A stretch of 64,000 nucleotides of DNA from Chytridium lagenaria (GCA_025449115.1 JAHLKC010000010.1:186001-250000); one strand, 5' to 3'; shown: positions 34,551 to 50,709, counted from the first letter of the stretch. Notes: generated by a model not told the origin, from the sequence alone. Made by a program: numbers and translations.

Positions 34551-35793
34551 CTAATGTCCGAGATATCCGAAATTGTCGTGGTTTTCAATCATAAATTCAA
34601 GCACAAAGGCGCAACTTTGAAATTCTTCAAGAGCTTGTTTCTCGTTTTTAGGCCTCAGAATATTCGGTGAAAAAATCCTAGCAAGATTCTTTGCGGTCAT
34701 TTGATTGCTGTCAGAGTGTAAATCAACCAAAGTAAAGAGCTCCAGCAAGTATTCCAGAAGAACAAGGTGAGGCGGAGGAAGAAGCATGCAAAGCCACCGA
34801 AATGCCTTGCAGCGTGCTCCATTTTCTACTGGGATATCTAAGAATATAAGAGGTGAAATTCCTGAAATTTAATACCAAGGCATTTAAGATAAAAGGGGTA
34901 TAATTCAGAAGTAAGAAGCGGTTCCGGCAACGTTCTGACGTATTTCTTTAGCAGATCGGCAACGTCATATGTCGTATATCCTTCAAAGTTAAAGCCATGT
35001 CCATATCTAGGACCAGTATCAAAGATCCCCGCTAACTGCAGAATACGTTTCTCCGAGCCGTTAACCCGAAAAATACCATTGGCTTTGAGCCCGTTCGCTC
35101 TGATATATTTACAACATTCATACACTAGTATGGGAACCCGCCGAAGATTAAAACTATCATCAGGCTCGCATGGGATCGACGCATAATCAATGGACTTGCA
35201 TAAAGTAGTCTTCAAGACTTTTATTGTTAGACTAAAAACGATCAAACCATACAAACCTAACTGATCTTGCGAGTCCTTCGAATCTTTGGGATCCTTTTTG
35301 AATAGTGCCCACCATTTCTTTTTTCCAAGGCCACCCCCCATTTGATGAATAGACTTTAAACATCCGTAGGAATAGTTTTAAACTTGTGCAATTTTAAAAG
35401 AGCGTTAAGGCGCTTCAGAGCAGAGCTATACAAGTTGCTGATCTCATCTCCGGAAAACTCTCCATAGCACTTTGCGCCTTGAGAGTCTAATGTATGCCAT
35501 GAGAATGTTTAATAGCCAGTCTATTTACCTGGTCGCGTCGGCTTTCTCGGTGTTGTCAGTTGCGACATACTATCATCGTGCACTCCAACGTTGTGATCAG
35601 ATACATTCTTCTTTCTCCGAAGCACTTCGCTCAAGGATCTCTTCAGCGACCTCCTTGAGCGATTCAGAGGATGGAGCTCCTTCGACGACATCAATCGTGT
35701 GACAGAACGAGGTTTTCGACAATCCACAATTTCGAGAAATTCCAAGTTCTTATGAGCATAAGGAAAGGCATTCTCTTTCGTAAATTTGGCCAA
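34551..35793 (-). CDS. RhoGAP-domain protein, Sac7-like
   Basis: Sac7-type GAPs switch off Rho GTPases in cell-wall and polarity control. The RhoGAP domain begins with SIDYASIPCEP and RVPILVYECCKYIRANGL. The arginine finger is in NGIFRVNGSEKRI, and PRYGHGFNFEGYTTYDVADL and YVRTLPEPLLTSELY follow. After an intron comes PHLVLLEYLLELFTLV and the conserved NLARIFSPNIL. A 44-nt phase-0 intron (35314-35357) would join an upstream Ser/Arg-rich exon (LNRSRRSLKRSLSEVLRRKK) to KWWALFKKDPKDSKDS. If it is not spliced, they would be two adjacent genes. The N-terminus is unresolved, as the exon opens without an ATG. An in-frame TAG at 34551 is followed by 66 open codons to 34338. Confidence 0.82.
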
Positions 35794-35896
35794 TGAGATC
35801 GTTTACAGAGGTTTTCTGTCCTCTGGGATATGCCCCAAGTTTTTAAATACTCTACGAGTTACCATTCGACATCCATCCCTGCTTGATCCCCAAATT

Positions 35897-36179
35897 TTAG
35901 TCGCCTATAAAACGGTGCTGTTCTTTAAATTTTTCCTTCAAAATTCTTTCTCTTTTTTTTCTGTTTTCTCCACTGACCTTGATGTTGAATCTCTGCAAAG
36001 TCACAGTATTTGATCATCCAACCACATGCAGTTTTTTGCTCCATGTGCTTGGATTGTTTTCTATATGTAACCTTGTGGATTAACATCAAAGCTAGAGAGC
36101 ATTGTATACGATACGTCGTGGATGTGCGTTGCAGAACGTACCGGCGCCATTCTTTGTGGATGGTGACGAACGGAGCCAT
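35897..36179 (-). CDS. Small hypothetical basic protein (tentative)
   Basis: I do not recognise this. An ATG at 36179 gives MAPFVTIHKEWRR, then a likely intron (GTACGT donor, CACAAG acceptor), then VTYRKQSKHMEQKTACGWMI and a Lys/Arg-rich end (WRKQKKK, then RERILKEKFKEQHRFIGD in the next frame after an A8 run). About 80 residues, strongly basic, helical. It could be a small mitochondrial assembly factor or part of the N-terminal region of the neighbouring RhoGAP gene. Frame continuity depends on one base in the A8 run near 35935-35970. Confidence 0.3.
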
Positions 36180-36536
36180 GGCATAAGAATTACTGCATAT
36201 AAGGCAGGTGAATGGCCTTGGTGCACTCACCTGTAAGAGAATGCGGTTACATTTCCAGTTTCTTTGATTAGTGGAGCGAGTTCATTATATATTTAATATA
36301 TAAAGCAGAAGCGTTGTCTTTAGCGTGTGTATTCAAAGATCTTAATAAATTACGCATCTGTTTAAAGCTCAATTCACTGTTTCTTGATTTGAAAGAGACT
36401 ACTGTTGTTTGTGTTTCTTTTCCTGAAGACTCGCATGAGGGACTTTACCATTCTTTCGACCGCCAATCAAAGTCGTGAAGATTTTTGACAAACTTACCTC
36501 ACACGGAACGACGACAAGGACGGCTGGCTGGCCAGC
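36180..36536. other. Intergenic region upstream of G-alpha copy 2
   Basis: About 360 bp, AT-rich, containing the presumptive promoter and 5' leader of G-alpha copy 2. I see no ORF or RNA gene. TATATTTAATATATAAAG near 36286-36304 is TATA-like but unproven. Confidence 0.5.
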
Positions 36537-37951
36537 ATGGGAAACTGTGGGTCATCAGTGGACAAGGAGGCATCAGATAGGAGCAAGGACATCGATAACA
36601 TGCTCAAATCGGAGGCTAAAACCTCTATGAAGAGCGTCAAGCTTCTCTTGCTAGGTTAAACTTGATAGGCATGATTAGAGGGCTAAAAGATATTCCGTTT
36701 CTTCCACTAAAGGTCCTGGAGACTCTGGGAAGTCAACGCTTCTCAAGCAATTCAGACTTATACATGGTCACGGCTTTACAGAACAGGAACGAAAAACTTT
36801 TCGCTCGGTTATATTGGGAAATGTGATGGGCTCCATGAAGACTCTGGTCAACGCCATGGATATGCTACAAATATCTTATGGGCCGGCTAACAGCTCCGAG
36901 TGTTTAAACGGCATTTCTCAGGAAACCGATCAAGACAACCCCAGTGAAGATCCTCCCTCGAGAAACAACGAAGTACATTTGACAGAAACGCCTTACCCCT
37001 ATGAAGCCATTAAAACCGCCGCAACTCTCATCAAAAACTGCCCCGTAACTTACGGAGAAGACGATCAGGTGTCAAAAGAGGTTGTTGAGGCTATTCAACT
37101 TTTATGGAAAGACCCCGGAATCCAAATATCTTACTCAAGACGAAACGAATATCAATTATATTCTGCGTGCGCATAGTAAGAACACTGAAGGTTTTGAAAG
37201 GCTTAAAATTCACCACAGTTATATGACCAACCTTGAACGGATATGTTCCCCACTCTTTATCCCAACCGACCAAGACATTCTTTCCGCCCGTGTCATCACT
37301 ACAAGCATCACAGAAACTCAGATTAAAGTTGAGTCTATGACTTTTCGAATCTTTGATGTAGGCGGTCAGCGATCGGAGAGAAAGAAGTGGGCTCCATACT
37401 TTGACGATGTGAAGTGCATTATCTTTATTGCAGATATCAGCGCATATGATCTTACACTTGTGGAAGAAAACACTGTCAATCGAAGTAAGAAACAGACTTT
37501 GTGCCTTGAATTCGTTAACACTTAGCTTTTCCGTAGTGATGGAGTCTTTAAACCTCTTTAAAACAATATGCAACCATCCCTTATTCAAAAATACCGCTAT
37601 GATACTATTTCTAAACAAAATTGATTTGTTTCAAGAGAAACTTCAGACAGTGCCACTGAAGAACTTTTTCACGGACTTCAAAGGTCATTATTTCATTCTT
37701 TTTATTAGACTTATATTTTAAAGGTGCGAACACATTTGAAGAGGCATCAGAATTTTTTGCCGAACGGTTCTCCTCCCTTAATCAAAATGATACAAAAATT
37801 ATATATGTCCATTTCACATGGGCGACCGACACAACACAAATTAAGAAGGTTTTATTGACGACAAATCAAATCATATTACAGTAAGCCCTCAGCAAATTTA
37901 TGTCTCTAACTATAGTACAGATTAAATCTACAAGCAGCCGGAATCTTTTAA
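36537..37951 (+). CDS. Heterotrimeric G protein alpha subunit, copy 2 (noncanonical switch I and P-loop)
   Basis: This is a second G-alpha. The ATG at 36537 gives MGNCGSS (myristoyl Gly2, Cys4). An intron splits the P-loop exon, which reads G-P-G-D-S-G-K-S-T (Asp replacing the usual Glu). The helical domain has an acidic, Asn/Ser-rich insert of about 40 residues (36893-37000). Switch I is ARVITTSITET (Ser where Gly is usual), switch [14 protein letters not shown], then [14 protein letters not shown], and the tail LNLQAAGIF. Exons join without frame errors. Switch I and the phrase APYFDDV match copy 1, so these are paralogues of one subfamily. An ORF of 175 codons on the opposite strand is a shadow. 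Confidence 0.92.
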
Positions 37952-38033
37952 GCGTTGAGAAAAAAAAAATGGGGTTGGAAGATTGGGGTTAAATTATTAT
38001 CAGCGAGGCGGCGAAAGTGCTCTGTCTGAACTT

Positions 38034-39178
38034 CTACGGGCCATCACAAGAACGAATAAGTGCTTGTAATTCGTCAGAGCGAAAAGTCGAGCAGAGCAAT
38101 TCATCACCCTGCTTTGTTCGATGGCTTTTGATTATTTTATGGTCGGTCAATTCTCGAAGCTGGGATTTGAAGATATCTTGATTTGTCACAACAAACTTCT
38201 CCAAGCACATTGTATATAAAGCATTCTTTGTAACTCCAGTCCATGACTGAGCGCCTCCCATTTTCTGGTTACTTTTACGGTTCCCTTCAGCTGTATCTTG
38301 ATTGGCGTGGCTTTCCAAACGGGCTTGAGGACCTACTTGAGCTTTCTGCTGTTCCAACTCCCTTGAGGCGAGAAGAACAAAAATCTTTCTTGCATTTGCA
38401 TTAAGACTTTGCAGGACATGCATGGCCCAAGAGCTTCGTCGTTTGCTGTCTTCCTTTTTGCGGACTTATCTTCTAGAACCATAGCCTTCGAAACGTGCTC
38501 CACCTCTGTTTCGTAGCATGAAAAGGTGGTCACGTCTTTCCAAAGCCATCGAAAATCCTCTATCAAGACTTGGTCCCAGATCAAAGGCGCGTTCACATGG
38601 TCCATGGATCCAATGATCCTAATGGCACCGAGAGGGCATTTTCGTTTAAGATGTGAAAGTATTGACTGACAAGACGGGTCACGAACACCCGCTCCATCGA
38701 TGGAGTGAATGATAACATAAAAACATTCATAGCTGCCGAGAGCGTCATGGAAATATTTGCTGATTCCGGACACTCTATCGGCAATGGAGGTAACTTCTTT
38801 CCGTCCTGGTCTGTCTCCCCTGCATATGCTGTACAGCTTCGAAAGCACATGAACATCAGCGTCGAAGCGGGTGTCGCTTCCATCAATCTCAAAATCGGAC
38901 TTCTCGAGCGATGTACCGACAGAAACTGAAGAAAGTAATATCCGCTTTGAGCCAAGGCCGTAAAGAAGGATACTGAATCCAGCAGCAAGTTGGGCTTGCC
39001 ACTCGGCGAACCGGAGAGCATTTAACGATATGAGTAGATTCTTTTCTTTGTCGTGCTTCACTTTCGCTTTCGAAATTAGCTCTCTGTATCTTTCCATCGA
39101 CAGCGAGCCTAGGCCACCCGCATATCGTCCTTTGCTTTTCGAGACTTTTCTGCGAGTGATATCGGAAAAGTAGTTCAT
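38034..39178 (-). CDS. ORC2: Origin recognition complex subunit 2
   Basis: ORC2 is part of the replication-origin binding complex. The ATG at 39178 gives NYFSDITRRK, then HDKEKNLLISLNALRFAEWQ, the family hallmark FSILLYGLGSKR (degenerate Walker A), DRVSGISKYFHD, FYVIIHSIDGAGVRD, GSMDHVNAPLIWDQ and FRWLWKDVTTFSCYETE. After a one-base frameshift (about 38420-38440) come VLQSLNANARKIFVLLA, then ALYTMCLEKFVVTNQDIFKS, QLRELTDHKIIKSHRTKQGDELL, the winged-helix end, and a TGA at 38034. The protein is short, about 380 residues, because the usual long disordered N-terminal region is missing or lies in an unseen upstream exon. Confidence 0.93.
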
Positions 39179-39263
39179 CTTTCAATTGTCCGAACCGAGA
39201 TTGCAGGAGTTGGAACTTATTCTTTTTTCTGCTGGCAAGAAACTTGTCACGCTCCCACACATC

Positions 39264-40161
39264 ATGTCGACCAAAAGGATGATCGAGGCCGAGGATAACG
39301 GCGAGATTCGGCACCAGGAGCTATCTGAATTAAACATTAGCGACTCATCACACCTTTTGGATGCCGAGCGGGTCTTATGCTCAGTATGCCGTCGAAGTCA
39401 GATGGTGTATTGCCCAAACTGTTGCATACCCTTAGGCCATCAGGCACCAAACGTCTCACTTCCCATACCGCTTGATATGTAAACTTTCAGAGCATTTGCT
39501 GTGGAGCTAAAAAAACATTAACTCAGATATCGGCATCCGAGGGAGGTTATCGGCAAGACTACATCTGTGCATGCAAAACTGGTTTCTCCTGGTCATGTCA
39601 ATATCTTTGTGGACGATTTCAAACGTGACAGTCTTGAAGAATTGACAAAACGATATCCTGATCCATCAAGGGTTCTGCTTCTTTTTCCGACACCGGTAGG
39701 TCTCGTGTAATAATGTCAGGATTAAAAAAATGTCTAGGATTCCGTTCCAGTGACAGAGATTGATATCAGCGCATACGATCGACTGGTGGTTTTAGACGGA
39801 ACATGGAAGCATGCAAGATCAATGTCGGCGGCTTTGGAGCACTTTAATTTTAAGAAAGTACGGATATCTTTACGGCGGACATTGTTTTGGAGATATCAGA
39901 AGTATGGAGATCACTGCCTTGCACCATCGAGGCCATATATTGGTCATATCGGGAACTGGGTCAAAGCCTTCGAGAAGGCGGGCAAGGTGGGCCACAATAC
40001 GAGGCAAATACGACGATCTTCTGTTTTATTTCAAGCAACAATATGACAAAATACAACACCACTATCGCAAGAACCCTGAAATCTCTTTCACACGGAAAAA
40101 GCTAGACGCCACTAGCTACATCCAATACATGCAAATGACAATAAACAATAAACAAATGTAA
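39264..40161 (+). CDS. DTW-domain tRNA aminocarboxypropyltransferase (DTWD1-like)
   Basis: DTWD1-type enzymes add the 3-amino-3-carboxypropyl group to uridine in tRNA using S-adenosylmethionine. The start at 39264 leads to the N-terminal zinc-like ERVLCSVCRRSQMVYCPNC, then LPIPLD. After an intron come TTSVHAKLVSPGHVNIF, LLFPTP and the catalytic signature in RLVVLDGTWKHARSM, then LRRTLFWRYQKYGD. The TIEAIYW segment and YDDLLFYFKQQYDKI follow in other frames, so two one-base shifts lie between about 39905 and 40010. The final helix ends at a TAA (40159-40161). Its stop is 5 bp from the convergent ADA3 stop. Confidence 0.85.
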
Positions 40162-40166
40162 TTATA

Positions 40167-42190
40167 TCAATTATCATATATTGATGTTGTCGGAATAGTG
40201 ACTTTTTCTGCCGGAAAGAGGCAGCCAATCTTCTCAATAAGATTTTTACGCTTTTCAATATTTTCCAAAGTAGCCTCGGGTATCGTCCGTACGGATTGTG
40301 AAGCCTTAATCTTTCGCTTGTTCTTCGGGTTTTGTTTCTAAAATAGTAAGTCACAGAAGAAGGAAACGCCGGCGTTATTACAAATCTCTTTAAATAATCC
40401 GATTCAATCTGCTTGGAAAGAGCATCCAAAACAAAATTATACTGCTCCCATCCACGATGATATGATGCAATTTCCTTTAATCGCTGCTTTCTCCGGGTGT
40501 TTTCCAGGATCTGACAACGCAGTTCATGTTGTAACCGGCGCAACTCCGCAACAACTTCGTCCTCCTCCTTATCTTCAACATCCATCTAACCATAAGCATT
40601 TAGAAACATTGTAAAATTTCGAATACCTCCTCATCACCCAGAAGTCCAAGGAATCGCATTTCATTCTTTAAACGTTCATCAAGCATCATCATTTCAGGTG
40701 GCAGACGAAGCTGCGGTGCAAAATTATTTTCTGCGTTCGTATCGAAGTCTGTAACGAGCATCTGAAGTGATTCTTCCTGCAATGAGCTTAACACTCTTTG
40801 CGTAAAGGCTCCCAAGGAAACGCCTTCACCGTAGTTCTCTTCCACTTCTTCATTATCACGAGGAGCATTTGGCTTGGACAAGGCTGAAAAGTTAAGGCGA
40901 GTATAGATCCAACGCTTACGATCCATCATCAACGCTTCTTCTTCAAACTGGTCGATAAAACTTCTTCCAAGCAGTGGGACAATAAACGGAGTAATCTCAT
41001 CACCCTTTAAACGTAAGCCCCCAAGTCAATTACGAGTAAACGAACTTTACTGTCCAAAAAAGCGAAATCCTCGTCCTGCAGAGGGCGAAAGAACTGTTGG
41101 TCACAAAATGACCAAAATTGTGTGATAGGAATCTGATTTGGCGGAGCTTTTGCTTTAGAATAGTCCCCCTCTACAGTTGCTTGAGATTCATCTTTGCGAT
41201 CATCTCCGGCACCAGGATGGGAATCATCTGCTTCCATCTTTCCTCTTTTCTTCTGCTTGACCTTCATTTTCTCGGCTGCTCCCTTTGCAGCTTTCTAAAA
41301 ACAATTAGATATGTTGTACATATGAGCACTGATATTTAATCTTACTGGCTTAGGAAGCTTTGGAGTACTCGATCTTGATGGTCCCTTCAAAATAGGCTGC
41401 GCTAGCGGTAAAGCTGTCACTGCCGGTGGAGGTGGTGATGTCGGGGTATTTTCAACTTTAGCTTGCCGCTCTGCATAACCTCAATTTTCACGGAACCATC
41501 GTCCGTTTTCCTGCTTAATACAGGACCTTGACGCTCTTTTACAATTTAATTTCGCAAACATAGCTATAATTATAACCTTTCTCCGCTTCAAGCGAATCAC
41601 CCTCTCCCTCGCGCTCTCTCTTTCTCTTTTTTTTACTACCGAATTGGTAAGTTCATACAGAAACGAAAAGCTTTGTACAAAAAACTCACAGTTGAGGAGA
41701 CAAAGAAGTTCTCGAAGGAATAAATGCCGCTTCTAATGATACTATTTACTATATGTTTTTGAAAGATATCAACAACCTTCACTCTCAAGTTTGACGGCAC
41801 TTTCCTCCTTAACTTTGGCTTTCGCTTGATGTTTGTTCTCTTGTCCAGTTTCATGACGTTTGGACTCTGAGAGGATCCGATGGTAGGTGAAGCTGTTGGC
41901 GGAGCGGAAATGACTACAGACGTCGCTGGAACAACAGGCTTTTCATTTCGTTGCAACCATAGCTCTACAACCTCAAGATTCTTCCTCAGCTGTGACTCGC
42001 GAGCTTGGGCTTCGTTTCGAAAGACCTCCACTTCCGCCAATAACTGAATCACCTCTGCAGAGCTCGGAATCTCGTTAGCCCCTCTTGCAGCTGGCTCAGT
42101 TGCGGGATCCCCGGGAGGAACATATTGTTGGTACAATGGCTGGTTCCTGTGCACAGGCGGGAGTTCGAGGTAGTTCAGCTCCTCCATCAT
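40167..42190 (-). CDS. ADA3: SAGA transcriptional adaptor ADA3/NGG1
   Basis: Ada3 is a core subunit of the histone acetyltransferase module of SAGA. The start at 42190 leads to MMEELNYLELPPVHRNQPLY and a coiled-coil start (EVIQLLAEVEVFRNEAQARE). A Lys/Arg-rich linker follows. Downstream exons carry QIPITQFWSFCDQQFFRPLQ and PLGRSFIDQFEEEAL, as in the Ada3 core, then PPEMMMLDERLKNEMRFLG. The next exons hold DEVVAELRRLQHELRCQILE and HRGWEQYNFVLDALSKQIES, then NIEKRKNLIEKIGCLFPAEK in the last exon, ending at 40167. These are the usual Ada3 domains in order. Confidence 0.88.
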
Positions 42191-42242
42191 TCACTTATCC
42201 TACGACTCCGATGTTACACCAATTAAAGATCTTTCAATTTTA

Positions 42243-44028
42243 TTATGACTGAACCAGAATGGGAGTGATACGGCGCTTCTTTGGCTTGCTTTCAACGGGT
42301 TGACTGCTATTTTCCTTGTCGTTCGAGTTTTCGCTCTCAGTGATAGATACTTGAATAGGTTTTGCCTCTTGCATTAGGACGTCTTCCGAGATTTCCGTCC
42401 GCGTTGGAATTAGTGGGATGTCGTCTTTCATCAATCGAATCATTTCGGGAGCTGCGATGACTGGTTCAGTCAAACATTCCCCTAATTCGCTTTTTGTGAA
42501 TGACATAAAGGAACAGAACCCGTCCTGGGAACTTATGATGAGGAAAAGTCCGTCGGGCGACCATGCTACGTCCATAAGTGGGGCATAATGGAAGTTACCA
42601 AAGTAGGCGATTGGTTGATATGATACTGTATCGTATATCACCACTGAATCTCTTGTAGCTACCGCAAATATGAGTTTGTAAGGGATGGCGAATTGGTGCT
42701 TCTCGCCAGGAAGTAGTGGACTGAGCTTGAATCGCATAGGGTTAAATCGAACGGCTATTGCTGGGTTTTTGTGTCCGGGCAAATGGTAGACAGGCCCACT
42801 GTAATTTTTTTAGCTTTCCGATATCTTAATATAGCAAGTACAAACCTTGCTAGACTTCCTCGAGTAAATACATGCACGGTATTAAGCATATCACATCTAT
42901 CTTTTGAAGCTGAGCTTCTAGCAATTCCAGCTGGGGCAACCAAAAACGCGCCGTCAGGTGAAAAATGAAGGCGGCGAAAAAATGAATTTAGGCTCTCATC
43001 GTGAAATAACCGCGTCGGCGCAGCTTCTGTCAGGCTTTCCAGGTCGCCGGGATTAGAAATGTCCATATGTGACGACTTTGTGGGAGACAGCGCTGCTTGC
43101 TTCTCTTTAGGTGGTCTTGTGTTTTCCAGCTTCCAGTGCTTAGCCAAAGGCGCAACACTGAATGGGTTCTTCTTAGTGCTATCAACGGAATACTTGAAAA
43201 TTTGTAAAGTCCTTGAAAACGCTCAATAATCTATCATCAATTAAAACTACCTATCGTTGCTTTGCGTCGCAAAATATTTTTCTAGCGGATCCATGCTACA
43301 CCTTGAACGAAATTGCTGTGGTTGGATATAACTGCCACGCATTTGTCTAAAACTATCAAAGACGCATTGCTTATAAAACATTACTTTCTGAAACGTCCCA
43401 AATACGCGTGGTATTATCAACAAATCCGCATAGAATATGAGTTCCAGATGGGGACCAAGCTATATCGTACGCATCACTTGAAGATCCTCTGGATAAAGTT
43501 ACTTAAAAATTTGGAACTGCTCCCAACCTTAGAACCCGATTCGCAGCCCATGATTCCAGTTCATCCGCGGAAGCCACCGGCTTTGCATTTTGGTTCCAAA
43601 TAATAATACAGCCATCTTTTCGGAATAATTAAGAGTTTCAATGAAGACAATGCTGAACTTTACCATCACCGCAGGATGCCACAACCCCTCCTGCAAACAA
43701 ATGTCAAACACAAGACTCAAATAAAGAGCCAAACCTTTGGGAGACCATCTAACACAATTAACACCAGCCGAGTGTCTTGAAAGGTTCGCTAAGTATACCA
43801 CCTTCGGGAAATCACCGCCTGGCGTAACTCTCCATATCTAATCCAGTCAACACCGAACCAGATACTTTGAGATCCTACTCGAATATTATAATCGCCTCCC
43901 CCTGTAGCTAATCGATATGATGCAGATAACTTGTTGTCTTCTGCGTTGAGATGAATAAAAGGTTCAAAGTCGATGGTGTAAACCGGGTTCTTGTCATGCC
44001 AGTTGATCTGTATTGTGCTGGCACCCAT
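42243..44028 (-). CDS. CAC2: Chromatin assembly factor 1 subunit p60 (CAC2/CHAF1B)
   Basis: This CAF-1 subunit deposits H3-H4 behind replication forks. The start at 44028 (MGASTIQINWHDKNPVYTID) is the family N-terminus. WD40 blades follow: LATGGGDYNIRV, VVYLANLSRHSAGVNCVRWS, and the diagnostic TRLFHDESLNSFFRRLHFSP, LVAPAG, and VFTRGSLARFV. The next block has KLIFAVATRDSVVIYDT and AWSPDGLFLIISSQDGFCSF, then MSFTKSELGE. The C-terminus is Ser/Glu-rich and ends with a basic KPKKRRITPILVQS patch at 42243. Its start lies 54 bp from the divergent SMC5 start. Confidence 0.92.
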
Positions 44029-44049
44029 CTCAGCAAAAATTACCAATGA

Positions 44050-48227
<4,178 letters not shown>

Positions 48228-48573
48228 TAGACTTACGTGAGCAAAAGTTTAGACGCGGGTTGGGGAGGAGGAAAAAGTGCCTTTGAATATTGCGGTTTTT
48301 GTTATACACATTTTGATATTTTGTTATTTGATGGAGTTATGTTCTTGCGCATTTTATGGACAGAAAGAAACATGTCAAAGATCTTTAGCATATGAGCTTT
48401 GTTTATTTTGAATAAAACATAATTTATGTTTTGTATAGAGGCTTTTTTTTTATACTGTATGATGGTTTAAAGCCTTGCGTTGGGGGGGAAGGCCTTCATC
48501 GCTGTAAACAATGAAGAAAGAGAAAATAGGAGGACAAGTTTAGCGAACATAAAAATAAATAACTGATAAAACT
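48228..48573. other. Intergenic spacer between convergent SMC5 and acyl-CoA dehydrogenase genes
   Basis: About 350 bp, AT-rich, holding the 3' ends of both flanking genes. I see no additional gene. AATAAA-like hexamers (for example TGAATAAAACAT near 48408) may be polyadenylation signals. Confidence 0.6.
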
Positions 48574-50709
48574 TCAGGACATACCCATGCGAACTCCCAG
48601 ATCCGCCATAATCTCCTCGGAACCTCCCAAAATGGATCCATACTTGTAAGTCCTTTGGAAACCTTCCACAATACTTCCAAGGCCGGTCTTGGTAATAGCA
48701 CGCCCTCCGAAAATCTGACAAGCCTCATCGGAAACGTTATGGGCGACACGGGTAGACTGGAACTTGAGCAAGGCAATGGGTCCGGCAAGAGCCTGGCTTT
48801 GCTCCAAATACGACATCTTGGTCATGTTGTAGGTGACGTTCTCGAGCCAGTTTTGGACAGATTCAACCTGGACAGAAACGTTGGGTGAGTTAAGTTGAAA
48901 GTGAAGGCATGGGGAATTTGCAGAATTTACCTCACTAATCATTTTGGCAAGCTTAAAACGAATGACAGGTTGTTCAATCAAGGGTTTGCCGAAAACCATG
49001 CGCTGTTGGGCCCATTTGAAGCACTCCTCGGTGGCAAGACGAGCGCCACGGACGACGGCGGCGATAATCAACCAACGCTCGTGGTTAAAGTTGAACCTAA
49101 ATCCATCGTCAGTTTTTCAAAATTCTGATAACCGCTGTGTGCTTACATAATGACGGGGAAACCACCACCCTCCTTTCCAAGAAGGTTCTCAACGGGGACC
49201 TTAACATTATCGTAGGTGACGTAAGCGGTTCCAGCAGCGCTAGAGTAGGAGGTCTTGATCTGCTTGGTGGTAAGACCCTCGGAACGCTCAATGAGAAGCA
49301 TGGAGATTCCGTTCATTCCGGGTCCACCGGTACGAACAGCCGTGACAAAGAGGTCAGAAAAGTGACCGTTGGTGATCCACTTCTTGACACCGTTGACAAT
49401 GTAGTGTTTGCCGTCGGGGGTGAGTTTGGCGGTGGCGGAGATGTTGGCGACATCGGAACCGGCGGTGGCTGAACATCGAAAAGTCAATATTGTATGGAAA
49501 ACTTTGCTAAAAAGCTTACGCTCAGTGATGGCAAGACAGATACGCTTCTCGCCCAAAAGAACCTGAGGGACAACGGTAGACTTCATGGCCTTAGTTCCGA
49601 AAGCCAAAAGAGGGGGGAGACCAATACTGGAAAGGTCAAAAACGCGACCGTCAGAAAGGCGGGATAATATAGACGTCTGAAACTTACACAAAGCCTGCTC
49701 CGAGACCGTCACAGAAAGCCGGGGAACCAATCCTTGCAACCTCCTCATGCGCAATAAGCTCATGGCTGAAACAAATAATTAAGACAAACATAATGGTAGG
49801 AAGAGTAGCTTACAAGTAGTCAAACTCCTCTGGCTTCACACCAGCGGGGAGGTTAAATCCCTTCAAGTGAGCTCCGGGGCCGATACGGGCCGCGAGAAGA
49901 CCGAAACGACCCATAGCCTGGTAAATCTCCTTCGGCATCTTCCCTCCGTTCTCCTCCAAATCGACGGCGTGGGGCTTGATCTCGGTGTCAATGAACTTTC
50001 TAACAGCCTTCCTGAAGTCAATGTGGGTTTGGTTGTAGTAAGGGCTCTGCATAAATGAAAATGCTTAGCTTTATAGAGAAGAGGAAGTACAACAATGACA
50101 ATGGAAGTTAAAATACCTTGGAGTTCATCCAGAAAGAAGACTCGGCGTAAGGGACCCTATTGATGAGGTTAGAATCTCGAAAGGTGAAAGGGATTCATGG
50201 CGTACTTGGAAATGTCGCCAGCGGTTTCCATGATCTTGGGCTTTTCGCCGTCAACGTAGCCGACAGCGTACTTGGGGCCAAACTTTGTGATGACCGCCTA
50301 TAACAGATGATGAAAAGGTAATGAGCATAGTCTTTAGAGCCACGCAGAGAAGGGAAGAATTGGAAAGAGTAAAGACAACATACATGACGGTGAAGACCGT
50401 AGAACTCTTTGGTGCAGTCCTTTCCAGCAACCTGGTTATAAAGTATTAGAATACAGAGACAGAGAAAGCTGCCGCGTGCTCTTTGCATAAAAGAGCAATG
50501 AACGTGAAGCAGTTGAAAGACGCAAGCAATGAAGCATGTGTACAGAATCAAATTACATCAAGAAGAACACCCTCTCCTCCAGGATGGGCAGCAGCAAAGT
50601 CGGTAACGTTGTAAACGGTAGAGTCGATGATGATCCAGAGGTCGTCAATGTTGTTGTGCTTTGCAACCTCTGCGCGCGTAAAGAACTTTGTAGCTTGAGT
50701 AGTTGCCAT
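48574..50709 (-). CDS. Cytochrome b5/acyl-CoA dehydrogenase fusion protein
   Basis: A cytochrome b5 heme domain is joined to an acyl-CoA dehydrogenase-like flavoprotein, a known fungal fusion that probably acts in fatty acyl oxidation. The start at 50709 (MATTQATKFFTRAEVAKHNN) leads to TVYNVTDFAAAHPGGEGVLL, with the heme-binding HPGG. GKDCTKEFYGLHRH supplies the second His. The dehydrogenase follows: YYNQTHIDFRKAVRKFIDTE, MGRFGLLAA, AITE followed after an intron by ATAGSDVANI, VNGVKKWITNGHFSDL, AYVTYDNVKVPVENLLG, ERWLIIAAVVRGARLATEE, QQRMVFGKPL, SDEACQIFGGRAIT and FQRTYKYGSILGGSEEIM. Stop at 48574. Introns are small and positions agree with several short exons. Confidence 0.9.

Noticed and set aside
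34338..34551. Alternative genetic code with TAG as sense
   Set aside because: RAD16 and nicastrin end at TAG where the families end, so TAG acts as a stop.
37091..37618. 175-codon ORF on the minus strand
   Set aside because: It lies opposite the G-alpha copy 2 exons, which carry switch II and the NKID motif; a shadow ORF.
49137..49472. Gly/Asp-rich plus-strand ORF
   Set aside because: It is antisense to the acyl-CoA dehydrogenase region; composition follows from the complement.
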